DNA from: Eunapius fragilis | Lineage: Eukaryota; Porifera; Demospongiae; Spongillida; Spongillidae | Reading direction: 5' to 3' | Assembly: GCA_963681505.1 (NCBI GenBank) | Contig: OY811971.1 | Coordinates: 2,965,730 to 3,029,729, forward strand | DNA: 64,000 nt | Part shown: positions 9,991-20,887 of the stretch, one piece after another | How positions within the stretch are numbered: position 1 is the first letter of the stretch | Layout of the letters: each line of letters starts with the position of its first letter | Position numbers and translations under genes: made by a program | Notes under the pieces: model-generated | Database searches by the model: none | Told to the model about the DNA's origin: nothing | What the model saw: the letters and a program-made list of their open reading frames with translations, nothing else

Positions 9991-10880
9991 GACGTCCCTC
10001 CCCCCCCCCCCATACTTCCTTGCCTGTCCAAAAGGGTGCACCATACCCCTCTCTCCCCAGCCGCTCCCGCTCAACAACAAATTTATGCCTCTCTCCCTGT
10101 GATCCATATACTTATTCCTAGATTCACCGCTGTGACTAAGACCAGTATTCAAAAACTCTAACTTAAACTGCATGGACGATCGGAGCCATGGTAGCAACCG
10201 GCGCCACTCGTTAATATAATGCGCCTATCATTGTTACGTGAGGCCACCCCCCCCCCCCCCCCCCCAGGGGCATTGGGTGGGATTTGACTTTTATTAAAGC
10301 AAACTGCCCCTGGTTAATATGCGGTCAAATGTCTACACTAACGTGGTCTGATAAAAGGTCAAATGCGTGCCCGACTATAGTCAAATGTGTGGCCAGTAAT
10401 GATGTTCATGCGTCATATCCCCACCTAATCCCGACTTCGCCCCGGGAGGAGGGGGGGGGAAGGCTCACGTAACAATAATACGTGCATAAATTTAGGATCT
10501 ATTCGCTCGCGTGTTTGTATCCATGTGTGGACTTCTTCCAGCAGCGAGATAATATATAGCTCAGGCCCTTCTGTGCAATAAAAATGAGGGGGGGTCGTCT
10601 CCGAAAAGCTTCTCAGTTTCTGATAATAACCGCACTTTGTAACGGCGTTTGTCGCAAAATTCCCGCGGTACCGGCTGAATACCCGTTAACCCTACAACAC
10701 AGTCTTCCGAACAGACTATATGATCCATGCAATAGAACCTGCCTTAGTTTCATTCATATATGCGCAGTCGGGATAGAGAATCCGCTACTGCACCCGCGAT
10801 AAATAATTCACTCACTGTACAGCAATCTCGAAGAACATGATAAGGATTCATGTGCTTGCAATATGACAACATGGTTAAAT
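9991..10880. repeat. R2 end + R1 copy 2, interrupted by a MITE
   Basis: The R2 tail (9991-10218) and R1 (10488-10880) are separated by the element at 10219-10487. Otherwise they follow the consensus of the other copies. The R1 G tract here is short (7 G at 10588). Confidence 0.6.
10219..10487. mobile_element. 269-bp MITE between R2 and R1
   Basis: The inverted ends are 24 bp with four mismatches: ATGCGCCTATCATTGTTACG + TGAG against ATGCACGTATTATTGTTACG + TGAG. The inner 13 bp (ATTGTTACGTGAG) is exact. A long C tract lies just inside the left end and a G tract inside the right end. The uninterrupted R2/R1 junction is seen in other copies, for example near 48240. No coding content. Confidence 0.7.
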
Positions 10881-10935
10881 TTAGTCATAACCCATGGGGG
10901 GCTCAGTCTCCCCCATCCGACTTGATACACGTTGC

Positions 10936-10968
<33 letters not shown>

Positions 10969-11050
10969 CCACCTGTTGGTGGAGTCAATGACACATTCAC
11001 AATTGCAACACATCTCATTTATCCAAAAATACAGGGATTGGAAATGATTA

Positions 11051-11812
11051 CTAAGCAGTGAGTGGAGGAGGGGATATGTTTAATAGGTACTTCGGGATAG
11101 GCCTGGGGCCCTGTGTTGGGGCCCTGTGTTGTAGGACAGACACGGGATCGGCTGACCCAAACATGTCGTCAAGGAGTTCTTCTTCCTTGACAACAGCACC
11201 ACCCTCAATCCTGGGACAGGGTACCAACATCTCGTTCACTGACCATGCCCACACCTCCGCCATACCATCAAAGGTCTCCTCCTGCTTCACAGCACTGGGC
11301 ACACCATGGCTGATAGTGTCTGCAGCGTAGATGGTCACGTTCTGGTGGGACGGTGAGTCCTCCATCATCAGGGAGGAGCCTGCCTCAGCACTGGGGACTT
11401 GGGATAGAGATGGAGGAGGCAAGCCAACTGGTGCATATGAAAGCCCTGTAGCTGGTGTGTGGTGATATGAGGGTTTAGTGATATGTGAGCAATTTGAGCT
11501 CAAGGATGGTGAGGGTAGTGATGTTTTGGGAGTAATGAAATTTTTTAGAGGTGAGGGTGTGATGATGTGAGGCTTGTGGTAATATGGGTAGTGATGTGAG
11601 AATGGTGCAGGTAATGATTGGAACTGCCTCGCCATCGCAGACGGACCAAGATAATGGAGGTGTTGTGAACACCTGGTGAGAACAAAGATGGTGAAGGTGT
11701 TGTGAGCACTTGGTCTAGTGAGGACCAAGATGGTGGAGGAGTTGTGAGCACCTGGTCTGGCGATTCGATTGCAATGTCGCTTGCACGTAAAGTCACGTAA
11801 ATTCATTTGCAA
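11051..11812 (-). CDS. Pro/Ser/His-rich ORF with two acidic psi-K-x-E segments (copy c, longest)
   Basis: At 253 residues this is the longest open copy of the unrecognised Pro/Ser/His-rich ORF. The start MQMNLRDFTCKRHC is followed by degenerate 14-residue repeats (LVLTRPSAHNTFTI type) and a Ser/Pro/His stretch. The conserved VGLPPPSLSQVPSAEAGSS block comes next. The C-terminus is acidic, with VKQEETFDG and VKEEELLDDMFGSADP, both SUMO-consensus-like and resembling acidic activation segments. Several paralogues keep the same blocks despite divergence of the surrounding repeat, which hints at coding constraint. I cannot name a family. It may instead be an untranslated part of the amplified cassette. 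Confidence 0.4.
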   Translation of the reverse strand: MQMNLRDFTCKRHCNRIARPGAHNSSTILVLTRPSAHNTFTIFVLTRCSQHLHYLGPSAMARQFQSLPAPFSHHYPYYHKPHIITPSPLKNFITPKTSLPSPSLSSNCSHITKPSYHHTPATGLSYAPVGLPPPSLSQVPSAEAGSSLMMEDSPSHQNVTIYAADTISHGVPSAVKQEETFDGMAEVWAWSVNEMLVPCPRIEGGAVVKEEELLDDMFGSADPVSVLQHRAPTQGPRPIPKYLLNISPPPLTA

Positions 11813-12094
11813 CCCTGACGTTACAGATTACGTTGACATCAGGTTTACGTACCCGCGTTCACACCGTTTACTCACTGGGTAAGGATTACGGTCGTAATCT
11901 TCATATCATCCGTGTGTTTGCGCGTGAGTACGTGCCATCAGCAGGTATATCTGTATAAGGATCCAGTGATTATGGTACAGATTGCTCATGTGCTGGAAGG
12001 TCGGAGTGAAGGAGTAGAAACACTGCATTACATTAGCTCAGCCCATGTGAAAGAAAACGCAGGTACTACTTCAAGAGGAAGCAGAAAGAAATAG

Positions 12095-12590
12095 TGCCAA
12101 TGGTTGCAAAATGACAGTAGAATGAAATAAATAACTAATATTCTTATGACTCAATATTGTGACATCTCAATATATATTGTGACATCTCAATATCTTGATT
12201 AGTATGGCTTGATTATATTTATTAAATTTAATTCATAAATCATAAATGGTTATGGAAATGATATTGGCCTATATAATGAGAGTAGCACTAAATAAAATAA
12301 CTAATATTATTATGATTAAATAATTTAAGATCTCAAATTTTTGATATCTTGATTACTATGGCTTGATTATATCTATTAAAATTCATTAATAACTCATAAA
12401 TGGTTATGGAAATGATATTGGCTTATATAATGGAAATCGTAATATGTATATAAAATGTATGAAATAAAAAATGTCTACATCACCCCTATATCTAAACCAC
12501 TGTGTGCTGTCTGTGAAGGACATGTCTGCAGCCATGTTTATTGAGCGCTGAGTGGAGGAGGGGACAATGCTCTCAGGTTTAAATAGGACG
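12095..12590. other. AT-rich spacer, no gene seen
   Basis: Counterpart of 1290-1740. AT-rich near-repeats only. Confidence 0.45.
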
Positions 12591-12685
12591 CAAACAGGTC
12601 GTCAAGGAGTTCTTCCTCCTTGACAGCAGCACCCCCGCATTCCTGGGACACAGTACCAACGTCTCATTCACATGAAGAGTGTCGC

Positions 12686-13267
12686 TCACTGACCACAACC
12701 CACACCTGATGCTCCTCCCACCACACCATCAAAGGTCTCCTCCTCCAGCTTCACAACACTGGGCACACCCTGGCTGACAGCTTCTGCAGCGTAGATGGTC
12801 ACGTTCTGGAGATGGTGGGGCTGTGAGTCCTCCATCATCAGGGAGGAGCCTGCCTCAGCACTGGGGACTTGGGATAGAGATGGAGGAGGCAAGCCAACTG
12901 GTGCATATGAAAGCCCTGTAGCTGGTGGGTGGTGATGTGAGGGTTTAGTGATATATGAGTTCAAGGATGGTGAGGGCTGTGATGATTTGAGGGTAGTGAA
13001 ATTGTGAGTGGTGAGGTGTGATGATGAGAGGCTTGTGATGATATGGGTAGTGATGTGAGAATGGTGAGGTAATGATTGGAACTGCCTCATCATCGCAGAT
13101 GGACCAAGATGGTGGAGGTACTTGAGTATGGTGAGGACCATTATGATGGAAGTGATGTGAGCACCTGGGTCTGGTGAGGACCATGATGGTGGTGGTGTTG
13201 TGAGCACCTGGTCTGGTGAGAACCAAGAGGGTGGAGAATAATGCACCGAATCAGTGCAATTTTCCAC
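12686..13267 (-). CDS. Pro/Ser/His-rich ORF (copy d, partner of copy b)
   Basis: A 193-residue frame collinear with the copy at 1844-2425, differing at scattered residues. Both have a TFDG acidic end and the NVTIYAAE block, and both end in GVGCGQ/CVGCGQ. The pair keeps its length and frame with mainly substitutions and no indel. Its position 3' of a zinc-finger ORF on the same strand is the same in both duplicates. Confidence 0.35.
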   Translation of the reverse strand: MENCTDSVHYSPPSWFSPDQVLTTPPPSWSSPDPGAHITSIIMVLTILKYLHHLGPSAMMRQFQSLPHHSHITTHIITSLSSSHLTTHNFTTLKSSQPSPSLNSYITKPSHHHPPATGLSYAPVGLPPPSLSQVPSAEAGSSLMMEDSQPHHLQNVTIYAAEAVSQGVPSVVKLEEETFDGVVGGASGVGCGQ

Positions 13268-13842
13268 TGTTCACTTCTCAGCTCTCATGGGACCACAAGT
13301 CACAAGAGAACCGCTATTTGTATTGGTGACTTTGGTAGCAGGAAAATAGAACAGAACCACATGACAATGGATCTAAACGAAGGAGTCCTGTGCTAACATG
13401 TCATGCGTAATAGCTCAATAAGAGCCCCACCCCATCACCCCCCCCCCCCCCCCACCCCTTTTGAGCCCTCGGGACTCTCTTCTGAGTTCTGGCTTGGTAT
13501 TGAAAAATAATGTTCCCTTCATGCATGACATCAAAGAGGATATGAAATTAAGGCTGCACGCAGTAAAGATATCACATCATCCTCCTTGGCACCAATACCA
13601 AAAGTAACAAACACACCCACGTTGGTGGAGCACTTCCAATGAGATGTGCGGCTTGGTGATCAGTGTAACAGGTGTGGCATAGGTAGCCGTGGTTACAGAT
13701 TGAAGGCAACCATGAAGCTCAAAGCAAACAAAGACAGCACAGAATTACAACTATTCATGGAGATTTTACACTGACACGTAATAATCTACTACTGCGCACA
13801 ATACATTCCATTTTTATATTATGTTTGTAATTGTTGTATGTA
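13268..13842. other. Conserved spacer upstream of the Pro/Ser-rich ORF, 3' of zinc-finger gene B
   Basis: Same blocks as 2426-3446 with a longer C tract at 13440-13453. No gene seen. Confidence 0.45.
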
Positions 13843-14532
13843 TCATGCATTTGTCATTGTGGCTGGATCTTGGGAGTAGGAGCAACGCTGGAGATGATAC
13901 TTCAAACCATTCTTGGTCACATATTTCTTGTCACATCCTTCAGAGGGACATCTTAACTTCTCACCAAGGTGTTTTCTGCCATGCTCTTTCAGAGCAGAAA
14001 TGGACCTGAAAGATTGCCTGCAGAAACACTTATAAGGTCGATCTTTGCTGTGGACCATCATATGGTTTGTGAGACTTGATCTGTAGGGAAACTGCTTGTT
14101 GCAAATAGTACACTTGAAATTTGTGGCTCCTGTGTGGACAACCATGTGCTTCTTCAGATCTCCCTTACAATCAAATGCCTTCCCACATTCAGAACACCGG
14201 CAGTTCTTTTCTTTTGTATGGACATACATGTGCTTGTTTAGATGTCCCTTCTGACTAAATGCCTTCCCACATTCAGAACACTGATAGTTCTTTTCTTTTG
14301 TATGGACAACCATGTGTACCTTCAGATTTCCTTTCAGACTAAATGCCTTCCCACATTCAGAACACTGATAGTCCTTTACTTGTGTATGGACAACAATCAT
14401 GTGCCTCGTCAGAGTTCCCTTATGACCAAATGCCTTCCCACATTCATGACACTTGTGCGTTTTTTCAGCTGTGCTCATCTTCCTTGGGTGAGATATATTT
14501 ATATATGGATAACATTCAACCATTAATAACAT
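13843..14532 (-). CDS. C2H2 zinc-finger protein B (7 fingers)
   Basis: A 229-residue intact frame. After the shared N-terminus (MSTAEKTHKC, Met at 14478) there are four canonical CSECGKAF or CHECGKAF fingers, the HTGATNFKCTIC finger, the CFC finger and the terminal CPSEGC finger. The first finger has an extra residue between its histidines (HMIVVH, from a 3-bp insertion), still within the allowed H-x3-5-H range. It is much shorter than copies A, G and H, which fits loss of internal fingers by unequal exchange. Probably a nuclear DNA-binding protein. Its target is unknown and no effector domain is seen. Confidence 0.85.
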   Translation of the reverse strand: MLLMVECYPYINISHPRKMSTAEKTHKCHECGKAFGHKGTLTRHMIVVHTQVKDYQCSECGKAFSLKGNLKVHMVVHTKEKNYQCSECGKAFSQKGHLNKHMYVHTKEKNCRCSECGKAFDCKGDLKKHMVVHTGATNFKCTICNKQFPYRSSLTNHMMVHSKDRPYKCFCRQSFRSISALKEHGRKHLGEKLRCPSEGCDKKYVTKNGLKYHLQRCSYSQDPATMTNA

Positions 14533-15530
14533 ATTTCAAAAAGACAAGAATTAACAATGATTTTCAACAATGTCCTGATGTCATGAACCTCATTTGAAAA
14601 ACTCAATTCAGAGGGGCAGGATCAATGTTGAGCATGTCAAACTGATGGGGTTAAACGCATGCCCCTCCAGATCAATGCCTACAGACGGCCCCAATGAATT
14701 AAGAATGAACTGAATCTCATTAAACCCATCAACAACCAATTAACACAGTTCACACAAACGGATTTGCGGAATATGCCAATATCTCAAACCTGGTGTAGAG
14801 GACCGTTATAACGTGCTAGCGTGCCGACGCTGCTGACCACCAGAACTATAGTCAGTATACCACACTACCGCAGTATACGCTAATATAGGCAAGAAACGCT
14901 CATCATCTATATACACACATATACCGTCAACAATACATGCTTAATCAACGTCAAGTTCGTATACCTACACACATTAGTTCAACTTCATGAATGGTCCAGG
15001 GTCAAGCTTGTGACAGGTTACCGACACTCTATAGTTGCACTGAGGACTGGCTTCCCTGACACCAGGTCACATTATAATGTAGTGATGTTTATGATTATAC
15101 AAGTGGCTTTCCACAACAGAACATGTCACACAATATATACCCCTAAGACTTCAAAAGCCTTCTCACCTGTGCCCCAAACCTCTGCCTCCACTAGTCTCGT
15201 GCCCAGACCGTAAAATATACGTAACAGCTGCGAGTGGATCACCGCTACGCTCCATACATAGGGTTTACTGTGGAAATGTTTACCAGTGGAATGCAATGAA
15301 TAATAATGTACAATTATTGCTGAGCAATAGCTTATCATCATCACCTAACAACCCTAATAAGAGCACATCAAGGCTACAACTGTTCTTTGTGTAGCATAAG
15401 CCTACCACGTGGTTAAGCTGGACCCTAATACGAGCACATCAGATCATTTGGTTGGGAGTAGGATGGTGGACACACATGATTCTGCCACGCTACTACCTAT
15501 TATTCGGGCCCATGCTGCTCCACGACCAAA
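14533..15530. other. Zinc-finger upstream flank and spacer, no gene seen
   Basis: The flank contains the recurrent GATGGGGTTAAA and TTTGCGGAATATGCC blocks. At 14797-15060 there is an insertion absent from the other copies. A TIR-element edge lies at 15190-15210 (CACTAGTCTCGTGCCCAGACC). The paralogous site near 15455 (TTGGTTGGGAGTAGG) carries no 28-bp array. Confidence 0.45.
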
Positions 15531-15940
15531 AGTGCAAAAGTACACACGTATGCTTCCACTTAGTGCACTGCACAGATCTTGCAAGTAAATTTCGGCATTT
15601 AAATAATTGGATCACATCAGCCGAACCCCAAACATTATGGGACCTATGTCGATAAAATGCCATTCTTGCATAGTATATATACTCTTATATGACCAGGTTT
15701 GAGATGTCGTGCATATCCCGCGAATCGAACTGTTAAATTAGTTGGTACGTTTAATGGGGTAGATGGGAATTAGATTTAACCCCATCGGTTAGGCGTCGTG
15801 CTCAACCTCAGCGTGCCGGGTAATAAAGTGAAACCTGTTACCTGTTACCTGTTCCTGTTACATCGCGGGGAGTCCAATCGTAATCGGATAGAGGATCTCC
15901 ATACTTCCTTGCCTGTCCAAAAGGGTGCACCATACGCTTC

Positions 15941-15974
<34 letters not shown>

Positions 15975-16702
15975 CTCCACAACAAATTTATGCCTCTCTC
16001 CCTCCATAGACTTATTCCTAGATTCACCGCTGTAACTAAGATCAGAATTCTAAAACTCTAACTGCATGGACGATCGGTACCATGGTAGCATCCGGCGCCA
16101 CTCGTTGAGATCGATTCCGCTCGCGTGTTGCATCTATATTATATGCACTAAGATATTGACTGGACTTACTGGTCTTCTTCTAGCAGCGTTTAACCAGAGA
16201 TTATATATATCTTTAACTCAGCCGTGAGACAAATCACTAATCTCGTTCCCAGGCCCTTCTGTGCAATAAAAATGGGGGGGGGGGGGGGGGGGGGGGGGGG
16301 GTGAGGGGGGCATACATGTACCATAGATATTAGTGTAGTCTACTCTAATATCTATGCAAGACTACTCTAATATCTATGCACGTACGTACATATGATGGAA
16401 GATGAAACAGTACTGGGGTCGAGGCAGCGAATAGGGACATAGCGCATATATTTTCTTATATATATCATATTCAAAGAGACGCCTATATCCTCTACAACTT
16501 CTTTCTTACGCACTGGAAATTAGCCTGTCCATCATGGAGTTACAGGGTCCCGAATTTTTAATTACGCGGATATACATTTCGATTGCACACGTGGCGGAAA
16601 TTTTTATACGCTGCCTCGACCCCGGGTTATTGAATCTTTTTTTGGATATCAAATAGGTTAATAGTCGTCTCATCTCCGAAAAGCTTCTTTTAAATTTCTG
16701 AC
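15531..16702. repeat. R2+R1 repeat copy 3 (first part)
   Basis: R2 consensus from 15531 to about 16100 carries a 32-bp C tract (15942-15973). R1 follows from 16110 with a 28-bp G tract (16274-16301). It is interrupted by a hairpin (16320-16380), a MITE (16412-16625) and a retroelement fragment (16703-17497), and resumes at 17498. Confidence 0.6.
16412..16625. mobile_element. About 214-bp MITE inside R1
   Basis: The ends are CTGGGGTCGAGGCAGCG and the complementary CGCTGCCTCGACCCCGG, with one mismatch in 16-17 bp. It splits the phrase GAAACAGT / TATTGAAT that is continuous in other R1 copies (for example near 48447). The flanks GTA and GTTA suggest a short target duplication. No coding content. 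Confidence 0.75.
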
Positions 16703-17497
16703 GTACCGGTGTAGCAGTGATAAATGTCCCCCAGAGTAAAATGTCTCCCTGGACATCTTACCCTAGGGTAAAAAGTGTCCCCCAATTGCGTAGTGGCCCC
16801 CCCTTTAAGGGGGGCATTTTTTACTAGTGTAAAAGTCTCCCAGTTCAGTTACCTGGGAGACAAAGGCAAGAAAGTACATTTAGTTGCATCAACGATAATG
16901 ATACATTTATGCCAATGAGCATGCATAGTATAAATAATGTTTCTTTTTTTTTTACTTTGTCATTATTAAAACTCCTAAGTACAAGATACAAAATACACTG
17001 ACGCACAATTACATACACATAACACTTCATGAGGGCACAATCCTGGTGAGGATAGCCGAAGAAATGGATCTCATGAGGCAGGTGTTAAGCCTTCCGTAAA
17101 TCTCATTTATGACGACTGATTTAGGCTTGGAGCATGCAATTGCCAGCCTGGATGCCAACTGCGCAAAAGTTTTAACTGCCTCTTGACCCCATGCTCCGTA
17201 CGTCTCGACAACCAAAGGGATGCATACCCAACCTAATTCCCCACATTTAGCATCATTACTGCTGTGTTTTCTTATCGCTAAGGCCTGAGCCGCCACTCCT
17301 GAAGAGACACTCCCGCTTCCGAAAGGATAAGTAAATTTAGCGGAGAGGTCACACAGAAGTCAAAGGCTGCAGCTGCAGGCTTGCCCAGTGACCAATTGTG
17401 GACAAGGACATCTGCGGGTCTACTGTGGTCATGGTCTGGAGTTAAATTATTACCTACTTCGAGCTTGACAGGAAGGTGAGCCAGGCGGCAGGAATCG
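16703..17497 (-). mobile_element. Retroelement 3' fragment inserted in R1
   Basis: On the minus strand two adjoining frames resemble the C-terminal nuclease-like region that I associate with pol proteins of some marine-invertebrate retroelements. They are 17278-17490 (SRPADVLVHNWSLGKPAA ... VTSPLN) and 17027-17296 (IPLVVETYGAWGQEAVKTF ... LASRLAI). A one-step frame change joins them, so the copy is inactive. It replaces the ACTTGATCTT phrase of R1. The 3' part (16703-17026) holds short hairpins such as GCCCCCCCTTTAAGGGGGGC at 16795-16815. Confidence 0.5.
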
Positions 17498-17800
17498 TTA
17501 CTAAAAATAAATAAAATAACCGCACTTTGTGACGGCGTTTGTCGCAAAACTCCAGCGGTACCGGCTGAATACCCGTTAACCCTCCAACAAAGTTCTTATC
17601 TTTCTTCAGAATAGATGCATGCAATAGAACCTGCCTTCGTTTCATTCGTATACGCGCAGTCGCAGATAGAAAGGTGCTGAAATCCGCTACTGCACCCGCG
17701 ATAAATAAGTCACTCACTGTACAGTAATCTCGAAGAACATGATATGGATTCATGTTCTTGCAATATCATGGTTAAATTTATTCATAACTGTGGGGGCTCA
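17498..17800. repeat. R1 repeat copy 3 (second part)
   Basis: Continues R1 from ATAACCGCACTTTGTGACGG to GGATTCATGTTCTTGC after the insertion. Confidence 0.6.
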
Positions 17801-17989
17801 GCCTCCCCCTATCCGACCTTGATATTTGAGGATCCCACCCCTCCTCCCCTCCCCTCCGAGTCAATGGCACATTCACAGCCCCCTTTGACGTCCTTAACGG
17901 ACTCAAAAATAGATGTGTAATGGCACCGCGGCCGGTACCCTTTATGGTCAACTTGTTTTTTGATCAAGTGCGCTGTCTGGTTTTGTGGT

Positions 17990-18620
17990 TTTGAAGGCTA
18001 TGTGTGCAGGTGAAGTACAAGATTGATGGGAAGCTCTTTTGTCGAAGTGGGTGTAAACTTCCTTTGATGATGACCATAACAGAACTGAGATTGTGCCACA
18101 AATTAAATGACCTCAAAGATCTAACAAGACAACAGCCGATACTAAACAAAAGTATATATTACAATCATCTTGATGTCATTGACCACGATCGGTGTGAACA
18201 TAGAGCCACCCACCGAGGTGATGGCTCAATTCAAGCTGGATGAGAATGTCGCATTTGTGGACAGCGAGTTACCAGCGCAAGAAACCTAAAAAACCACTTC
18301 TAACAGAAACACAGTGACACATGTACAGCTCGGCAGCGCAGGCTTCTTCAAGCGAGCAACACGCTGAGCCAAAAGATACCCTGCCCTGTTCCTGATTGCA
18401 AAGGATGCAAAATCCATCTCATGCAGGAGCACACGTTATACTTTGCCAACTTCATCAACCTAGCTTCTATTCGAAACCCAGAAACCTCTCATTGTCTGTC
18501 ATCAGGCTACACATTCACAACATCAGTGCACCTTTACAGGGTTGAAGATGCATCCATGAAAAAAATGGAGTCAGCATTAGCCGCTAAAACACACTCTCTG
18601 TACAATGCTGATCCTGAACA
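17990..18620 (+). pseudogene. Unassigned coding relic with a C2H2-like motif
   Basis: Plus-strand frames broken by stops keep amino-acid-like composition, including VKYKIDGKLFCRSGCK and an isolated CRICGQRVTSARNLKNH with a following QKH. The arrangement resembles the zinc-finger-bearing N-termini of some mobile-element proteins. I cannot assign a family. It ends abruptly where the TATG microsatellite begins. Confidence 0.3.
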
Positions 18621-18628
18621 AAAGCGGG

Positions 18629-18690
18629 CATGTATGTATGTATGTATGTATGTATGTATGTATGTATGTATGTATGTATGTATGTATGTA

Positions 18691-18725
<35 letters not shown>

Positions 18726-18879
18726 ATGTATGTATGTATGTATGTATGTATGTATGTATGTATGTATGTATGTATGTGTGTATGTATGTATGCATGTATG
18801 TATGTATGTATGTATGTATGTATGTATGTATGTATGTATGTATGTATGTATGTATGTGTGTGTATGTATGTATGTATAA
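18629..18879. repeat. (TATG)n microsatellite, about 250 bp
   Basis: Nearly pure TATG repeats with a few TG interruptions. Long Met-Tyr-Val-Cys or Ile-His-Thr-Tyr ORFs on both strands are artefacts. It separates the relic at 17990-18620 from the 42-bp repeat block. Confidence 0.95.
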
Positions 18880-18884
18880 TGGTG

Positions 18885-19163
18885 GTGTTGTGAGCACCTG
18901 GTCTGGTGAGGACCAAGATGGTGGAGGTGTTGTGAGTACCTGGTCTGGGGAGGACTAATATGGTGCAGGTGTTGTGAGCACCTGGGGTCTGTGAGGACCA
19001 AGATGGTGGTGTCGTGAGCACCTGGTCTGGTGAGGACCAAGATGGCGGAGTTGTGAGCACCTGGTCTGGTGACGACCAAGATGGTGGAGGTGTTGTGAGT
19101 ACCTGGTCTGGTGAGGACCAAGATGGTGAAGATGTGATTGGTGACTAAGAAGGTGGAGGTCAA
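18885..19163 (-). repeat. 42-bp repeat block (remnant of Pro/Ser/His-rich ORF, copy e)
   Basis: About six units of the 42-bp repeat (GTGAGGACCAAGATGGTGG + AGGTGTTGTGAGCACCTGGTCTG) without the conserved acidic segment. The unit length is a multiple of 3, so minus-strand frames stay open. Its position before the zinc-finger pseudogene at 19755 matches the cassette order. Confidence 0.7.
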
Positions 19164-19189
19164 CTAGGATGCACAATTAATCAATTAAC

Positions 19190-19754
19190 GCACTGAATCA
19201 GTGCAATTTTCATTTCTCAGCTCTCATGGGACCACAAGTCACAAGAGAACCGCTACTTTGTATTGGTGACTTCATTAGCAGGATAAAGAACAGAACCACA
19301 TGACAATGAATCGAAATGAAGGAATCCTGTGCTAACAGCATGTATATGTTGCCTCCCACCCCCAATACACACATGTACATGCATTATAGCTCTATAAGAG
19401 CCCTCCCCTCCCCTCATCTGAGTTCTGGCATGGTATTGTATGTTCCCTTCTTGCATGATATCAAAGAGGATATGAAAGTAAGGCTGCACAAAATAAAGAT
19501 ATCACATCCTCCTTGGCACCAATACAAAAGTAACAAACACACCCACGTTGGTGGAGCACTTCCAATGAGATGTGCGGCATGGTGATCAGTCTAACGGGTG
19601 TTGCAGGAGTAGCCGTGGTTACAGTTTTAAGGCAACCATAAAGCCCAAACCCAACACAGACAACACAGAATTACAAGTATTGTACACTAATAATCTACTA
19701 CTGTACACAATACATTCCATTTCATTATGTGTGCATGCTTGTTTGTTGTATGTA
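19190..19754. other. Conserved spacer, 3' side of zinc-finger pseudogene C
   Basis: Nearly identical to 28850-29450, including the CATGTATATGTTGCCTCCCA block. The two belong to a second segmental duplication (about 19190-20880 with 28850-30540). No gene seen. Confidence 0.5.
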
Positions 19755-20378
19755 TCATGTATTGGTAGGATCTTGGAATTTGGAGCAGTGCTGGGGATGA
19801 TATTTCAAACCACCCTTGGTCACATATTTCTTGTCACATCCTTCAGAGAGACATCTTAACTTCTCACCAAGGTGTTTTCTACCATGCCTTTTAAAATCAG
19901 AAATGGACCTGAATGATTGCCTGCAGAATCACTTATAAGGTCGATCATTGCTGTGGACCATCATATGGTATGTGAGACTTGATCTGTAGGAAAACTGCTT
20001 GTTGCAAATAGTACACTTGAAATTTGCAGCTCCTGTGTGGACAATCATATGCTTCTTCAGATATCCATTACAACCAAATGTCTTCCCACATTCAGTACAC
20101 CGGCAGTTCTTTTCTTGTGTATGGACAACCATGTGTGCTTTCAGATTTCCTTTTAGACTAAATGCCTTCCCACATTCAGAACACTGATAGTTCTTTTCTT
20201 TTGTATGGACAACCATGTGCCTCGTCAGATCTCCCTTACGACCAAATGCCTTCCCACATTCAAAACACTAATAGTTCTTTTCTTGAGTATGGATATCCAT
20301 GTGCTTCTTCAGATCTCCCTTATGACCAAATGCCTTTCCACATTCCTGACACTCGTGCTTTTTTTCAGCTGTGCTCAT
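19755..20378 (-). pseudogene. C2H2 zinc-finger pseudogene C
   Basis: It reads from the shared Met (MSTAEKKHECQEC at 20378) through C2H2 fingers to a C-terminal FQDPTNT, but has two in-frame stops. TAG at 20268-20270 replaces the residue before CFECGKAF, and TGA at 19929-19931 replaces the first Cys of the CFC finger. The rest is well preserved, and its sister copy at 29452-30007 lacks these stops, so decay is recent. Confidence 0.8.
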
Positions 20379-20887
20379 CTTCCTTGGGTGAGCTATATAT
20401 GCATGGATAACATTCAACCATTACAAACATATTTCAAAAAGACACGAATTTACAATAATTTTCAACAATGTCCTGATATTATGAACCTCATTTGATAAAA
20501 CTCAATTCGGAGGGGCGGTATCAATGTTGAGCACGCCAAACTGATGGGATGGCCCCTCCGGATCAATGCCTACAGACGGCCCCAATGAATGAAGAATGAG
20601 CTGAATCTCTATCAACAACCAATTAACACAGTTCACACGATCGATTCACGGGATATGCAGATATCTTAAACCTGGTCACATTATAATGTAGTTATGTCTA
20701 TGATTATACAAGCACTTGGCTTTCCACAACAGAACATGTTACACAACAAACATTTATCCCGAAGGCTTCAAAAGCCTTCTCACTTGTTGCCCCAAACCTC
20801 TCCCTCCACTAGTCTAGTGCCCAGACCCTTAAATAACATCTGCAGGTGGATCACCGCTACACTCCATACGTAGGGTTTATCGTGGAA
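20379..20887. other. Upstream flank of pseudogene C fused to pseudogene D
   Basis: Zinc-finger upstream flank and TIR-element edge (CACTAGTCTAGTGCCCAGACC at 20809). At about 20885-20890 the TACGTAGGGTTTA block, which continues as ACTGTGGAAATGTTGACC elsewhere, runs directly into ATTTCTTGTCACATCC of a zinc-finger ORF. This is a rearrangement junction. Confidence 0.6.

Larger units (their letters stand above)
11390..13840. repeat. Segmental duplication copy 2 (paired with 582-3440)
   Basis: Same order and near-identical sequence as the left copy, at an offset of about 10.8 kb. A local tandem duplication of about 22 bp (ATATTGTGACATCTCAAT) is seen at 12155-12190 and is absent from copy 1. Confidence 0.85.

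Noticed and set aside
18534-19163. Long ORFs across the TATG tract on both strands
   Set aside because: Low-complexity Tyr-Val-Cys-Met and His-Thr-Tyr-Ile repeats produced by the microsatellite.
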